Origin: Piscirickettsiaceae bacterium
Lineage (GTDB): Bacteria; Pseudomonadota; Gammaproteobacteria; Nitrosococcales; Methylophagaceae
Direction: 5' to 3'
DNA: 9,048 bases
Assembly (NCBI GenBank): GCA_018646825.1
Contig: JABGUA010000253.1
Location: 1 to 9,048, forward strand
The notes below the pieces were generated by a model. That model searched no databases. It had not been told where the DNA came from and was given only the letters and a program-made list of their open reading frames with translations. A program made the translations under genes and the position numbers. Shown here one piece after another: positions 5,944 through 9,048 of the stretch. How positions within the stretch are numbered: the first letter of the stretch is position 1; each line of letters opens with the position of its first letter.

Positions 5944-7814
5944 TATTCAGCTGTCGGTGTTGCCAGTAGTCTTATTTTTCCCTCTGAAAAAGTACCCCAA
6001 TTAAGCTGGCGGTTAACATAGCCATGATCATCAATAGATAAAGCCCCCGTGGCACCTTGGAAACTGAGTGTCGGTGAGTGACTTAAGCGATTTAGTTCTC
6101 TGCTCAACCGGTAAGCATCGGCCCCCAATGCGTAAAAGCGTAATAAACGTCCAAAAGAATTCGTTTGCTGCTGAGTCAGCGCCTGATAGGTATAGTCGTC
6201 TTTTGTCAGCTCGGGGAATGCCCAAGGAATATCATTGATAAATAAACCGTTTAAATCGATGTCTTGTTGGGTGTTTTCGCGGCCGGAATAGGCATGAGAT
6301 GTGGCGACAATCGGTAATTGACCTGAACGATGATACTTAAATTGGGGTACCAATTGTCTTGCTTTGTTCGGCTGGGCGGCTAAAAATATTAAGTCTAGAT
6401 CATGACGACGACGCGGTTCGAACTCAGCAGGGATCCCTAGGGTTTGTCTTACTTTCTTATAACGTTGCTCACTGGCCGATAGGCCTAAAATAGGGGTAAT
6501 AACATCGGCATAATCATGTTCAGCTTCATTATAGGTGGTTTGTCCTAATAATACGCTACCTTGACTTAACCATTGCGCTTCAAATGCTGCAGCAATACGC
6601 TGTCCCCAAGCCGCCTCTGGTGCGACAATGACGGCGCGACGGTAGCCTTTTGCCATCGCGTTTTTAGCCGCTGAAATAGCATCATCCTCAGGAGCAAGTC
6701 CGAATTGGTATAAATTGGCTTTTTGTTGGAAACCAGACAAGCGATTAAGGGCTAAAACAGGGATAGGTAGGGTGTTAAACTGGGCTAAAACTTGAATCGA
6801 TTCCTTGTCCAAAGGACCAATGACTAATCCGGCCTTTAGATCGATCGCTTGCTGATAAGCATCTTGGGCATTACTCAAGCCAGAGACACTGTCAGTTTGG
6901 GTGTCGATAAAATGTAATTTAGTCTCTGAGTTTTCTGCGTAATGTGCTGCTGAGATACCTTCTCTAATTGCGCGAGTGACTTCAGAGTATGGTCCAGATC
7001 CTGGCAACAAAATCGCAATATGGTCTATTTGCTTTGGCAGCAAAGTTCCTGTTATTTCAATTTCTTGTTTATAGATTGATGGCAAACTGGGGTGATTAGG
7101 GTAAGTACGTTGCCAATCTTCCAGCGCCACAATCAAAACATCAGGGTTATTTTGATAGGTTTTGATAATGTAAGCTAAGGCAAACCAGCCACTATCGGTT
7201 GCTGGCGGAAAGCCAGGATTGAATAGGTCTAGCGTTTGAGGGGTTAGCATCATTAATGCTTGCCATAACTGTTGCTGGTTAGACTCTCGCTCGCTATCAG
7301 GCAATAAACTATCTAATTGGATATGGCTGTTGGCCATTTCAAGCCAGTTCTCACTGATCTGATAGGCTTGAATGCGTGTTCGATATAAGGTGCGTTGTTG
7401 TCTTGCGGTTAATTGGTCTGCCCGAAAAGGAGCGAGTAAAGCAAGTGCTTGCGATGAGTTAAGCTCTTTTATGGCAATATTTGCTTCTAAAATCGCAACA
7501 TCAAAAGAAAGGATAGGTGTTAGTTGTTCACGATCAATTTTAGCTAAAGTTAACCGAGCTTGTTCAATTTGCCCTAGTTGCCAATAGGCCGATGCCGCTT
7601 GAACATAAAGTCGAGACCGATGTGTGCCACCACTTGATTCAGCCAAAGTCTCGTATTGTTGTGCGGCGCTAGAAAAGTCGCCGGACTGTACTGCAATTTG
7701 TGCTTGTGATTCAGCTTCAATGTCAGGCACCGTTAAAGGGCTTAAAGATTGACAAGCACTTAAGGTAAGGGACAATGCCACAATAGTGGCTAAATAAAAT
7801 CGCGATGACATCAT
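5943..7814 (-). CDS. lpoA: Penicillin-binding protein activator LpoA (lipoprotein)
   Basis: LpoA is an outer-membrane lipoprotein that reaches through the periplasm to activate the peptidoglycan synthase PBP1A. The signal peptide ends at the lipobox LSAC, with lipidated C21. An N-terminal TPR-like helical domain (about 35-245) includes QSGDFSSAAQQYETLA and YWQLGQIEQARLTL. The C-terminal domain has the periplasmic-binding-protein fold, beginning at HIAILLPGSGPYSEVTRAIREG (265-286), with VIGPLDKES (331-339) and PVLALNRLS (352-360). At 623 residues it lies between the Haemophilus and E. coli proteins. Two adjacent ATGs (7814 and 7811) could both serve as start. The ribosome binding site is weak. 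It is divergent from rsmI and heads an operon with yraN, which supports the assignment through the conserved neighbourhood. Confidence 0.95.
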   Translation of the reverse strand: MMSSRFYLATIVALSLTLSACQSLSPLTVPDIEAESQAQIAVQSGDFSSAAQQYETLAESSGGTHRSRLYVQAASAYWQLGQIEQARLTLAKIDREQLTPILSFDVAILEANIAIKELNSSQALALLAPFRADQLTARQQRTLYRTRIQAYQISENWLEMANSHIQLDSLLPDSERESNQQQLWQALMMLTPQTLDLFNPGFPPATDSGWFALAYIIKTYQNNPDVLIVALEDWQRTYPNHPSLPSIYKQEIEITGTLLPKQIDHIAILLPGSGPYSEVTRAIREGISAAHYAENSETKLHFIDTQTDSVSGLSNAQDAYQQAIDLKAGLVIGPLDKESIQVLAQFNTLPIPVLALNRLSGFQQKANLYQFGLAPEDDAISAAKNAMAKGYRRAVIVAPEAAWGQRIAAAFEAQWLSQGSVLLGQTTYNEAEHDYADVITPILGLSASEQRYKKVRQTLGIPAEFEPRRRHDLDLIFLAAQPNKARQLVPQFKYHRSGQLPIVATSHAYSGRENTQQDIDLNGLFINDIPWAFPELTKDDYTYQALTQQQTNSFGRLLRFYALGADAYRLSRELNRLSHSPTLSFQGATGALSIDDHGYVNRQLNWGTFSEGKIRLLATPTAE

Positions 7815-7869
7815 AGTGATAACTTAGGTTATTTTTATAATTAATGAAAAAGAGTTTACCTGTTCGCGT

Positions 7870-7897
7870 ATATTACGACCAGAACTGAATCAGACAA
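7870..7897 (-). promoter_or_regulatory. Candidate lpoA promoter in the lpoA-rsmI divergent region
   Basis: On the minus strand TTGTCT (7897-7892) and TAATAT (7875-7870) match -35 and -10 consensus at 4 of 6 positions each, with a 16-bp spacer. The resulting leader would be about 48 nt. A perfect TATAAT (7836-7841, plus strand) is also present in the same 99-bp gap and could serve rsmI, but no -35 box stands at the right distance. The assignment of either promoter is tentative. Confidence 0.35.
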
Positions 7898-7903
7898 TGG
7901 AGG
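7898..7903 (+). promoter_or_regulatory. Ribosome binding site deciding the rsmI GTG start
   Basis: TGGAGG lies 10 nt before the GTG at 7914 and matches the Shine-Dalgarno core. It supports the GTG start. The nearby TTG at 7912 is in another frame and runs at once into TGA. Confidence 0.65.
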
Positions 7904-7913
7904 CCATTTCCTT

Positions 7914-8768
7914 GTGACGAAGATAGAATCAGCAACAGCCAGCCTCTATATTGTTGCCACCCCAATTGGTAACTTAGCCGACTTTTCTCCTCGAGCTATT
8001 ACTGTTTTACAAAGTGTCGATGTTATCGCAGCGGAAGATACACGGCATAGTGGCCATCTTTTACAGCATTACGCCATTAAAACGCCAACAGTCTCATTGC
8101 ATGAGCATAATGAGCAACAACGTAGCGAAGTTCTATTGGCACGCTTGCAAAAGGGTGAATCAGTTGCACTGATTAGTGATGCAGGTACACCATTGATAAG
8201 TGATCCAGGTTACCGATTGGTTTCTTTAGTGAGAGAACACAATATAAAAGTTGTTCCGATACCGGGCAGTTGTGCATTAATCACAGCGTTATCAGCATCA
8301 GGCTTACCATCAGATAGGTTTAGCTTCGAAGGCTTCCTACCAGCAAAAGCCGGAACAAAAAGGCAAGTACTCGACAATTTAAAAAACGAATCTGGGACGT
8401 TAATTTTTTATGAAAGCCCAAGGCGTTTAAAAGCAACATTAACAGAGATGATAGATATTTTTGGTCCAGATCGCTTAGTGTGTTTGGCGAGAGAATTAAC
8501 AAAACTCCATGAGACCATCGTTACACAACCGTTATCAGAATTACTGGCTTGGGTAGAAAGTGACAGTAATCAACAACGGGGTGAGTGTGTTTTATTGGTT
8601 GGAGGCAATACAGAACAACCTGATCCGAATGATGCTGAGGCAGAACGCGTGCTGTCAATACTGTTGACAGAGCTGCCTGTAAAAAAAGCAGCTGCCATGA
8701 CCGCGAAGCTGTTAGATATGCGTAAAAACAAAGCCTATGGATTGGCATTAAAACTCCAGCAAAAATAG
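7914..8768 (+). CDS. rsmI: 16S rRNA (cytidine1402-2'-O)-methyltransferase RsmI
   Basis: RsmI uses S-adenosylmethionine to methylate the 2'-hydroxyl of C1402 in the decoding centre of 16S rRNA. The 284-residue protein shows the family motifs of the tetrapyrrole-methylase-like fold: YIVATPIGNLADFSPRA (12-28), AAEDTRHSGHLLQHY (39-53), SLHEHNE (61-67), LISDAGTPLISDPGYRLV (86-103), PIPGSCALITALSASGLP (115-132), FEGFLPAK (138-145), FYESPRRL (165-172) and ARELTKLHE (192-200). The start is GTG with TGGAGG upstream. It is divergent from lpoA, the usual arrangement in gammaproteobacteria, and ends 25 nt before the presumed start of rnpB. No clear terminator separates the two; GTGTTTTTCAC after the stop gives only a 3-bp stem. 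Confidence 0.96.
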   Translation: MTKIESATASLYIVATPIGNLADFSPRAITVLQSVDVIAAEDTRHSGHLLQHYAIKTPTVSLHEHNEQQRSEVLLARLQKGESVALISDAGTPLISDPGYRLVSLVREHNIKVVPIPGSCALITALSASGLPSDRFSFEGFLPAKAGTKRQVLDNLKNESGTLIFYESPRRLKATLTEMIDIFGPDRLVCLARELTKLHETIVTQPLSELLAWVESDSNQQRGECVLLVGGNTEQPDPNDAEAERVLSILLTELPVKKAAAMTAKLLDMRKNKAYGLALKLQQK

Positions 8769-8779
8769 TGTTTTTCACG

Positions 8780-8792
8780 TATCATCACCGGC
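8780..8792 (+). promoter_or_regulatory. Candidate -10 box and GC-rich discriminator for rnpB
   Basis: TATCAT (8780-8785) matches the -10 consensus at 5 of 6 positions and lies 8 nt before the expected first base of the RNA (about 8794). The following CACCGGC is a GC-rich discriminator, a feature of promoters under stringent control, as known for E. coli rnpB. No good -35 hexamer was found at 16-18 bp upstream, which would fall in the rsmI 3' end. Confidence 0.4.
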
Positions 8793-8793
8793 T

Positions 8794-9048
<255 letters not shown>

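Noticed and set aside
7836..7841. Perfect TATAAT as an rsmI promoter
   Set aside because: No -35-like hexamer is present 16-18 bp upstream and the region is A/T-rich, so it is mentioned in the promoter entry but not called alone.
8769..8779. GTGTTTTTCAC hairpin after rsmI
   Set aside because: The stem is only 3 bp and the loop is the T run itself; it is unlikely to terminate transcription.

Overview
The window is an ordinary, gene-dense piece of a gammaproteobacterial chromosome with moderately low GC. Its gene content and the close match of its RNase P RNA to the E. coli type point to a marine order such as Alteromonadales (Shewanella, Colwellia and relatives). That placement is inferred from gene order and from motifs recalled from memory, not from a search. 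I saw no mobile element, CRISPR array, tRNA or prophage gene.

Layout. Positions 1-56 hold the last codons of an upstream gene, probably rplI (ribosomal protein L9), followed by a perfect 14-bp hairpin. Next comes a tight plus-strand cluster dnaB (replicative helicase), alr (alanine racemase) and radA (recombination protein). dnaB and alr are 2 nt apart and alr and radA overlap by 8 nt, so they are probably co-transcribed and translationally coupled. A single-domain PilZ protein resembling MapZ/PA4608 of Pseudomonas lies on the minus strand, tail to tail with radA. It is divergent from hemJ (protoporphyrinogen IX oxidase), with only 55 bp between them. hemJ in turn converges on a minus-strand envelope operon, and the two stop codons overlap.

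The envelope operon, read on the minus strand, is lpoA (lipoprotein activator of PBP1A), yraN (UPF0102, nuclease-like fold) and dolP (dual BON-domain lipoprotein). This is the classical rsmI / lpoA-yraN-diaA-dolP neighbourhood of enteric bacteria, but diaA is absent between yraN and dolP. rsmI (16S rRNA C1402 2'-O-methyltransferase) diverges from lpoA across 99 bp. Just after rsmI lies rnpB, the RNase P RNA, which is cut off by the window end.

Together the genes cover replication and recombination (dnaB, radA), cell-wall precursor supply and synthesis (alr, lpoA), outer-membrane integrity (dolP), c-di-GMP sensing (PilZ protein), heme synthesis (hemJ) and RNA maturation and modification (rsmI, rnpB). 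I found no convincing undescribed system. The points worth a second look are the missing diaA, a Ser-to-Cys change in the PilZ binding motif, a His-to-Gln change in a HemJ motif, the compact divergent mapZ-hemJ promoter region with an inverted repeat, and an RNase P RNA with a short P3 helix.
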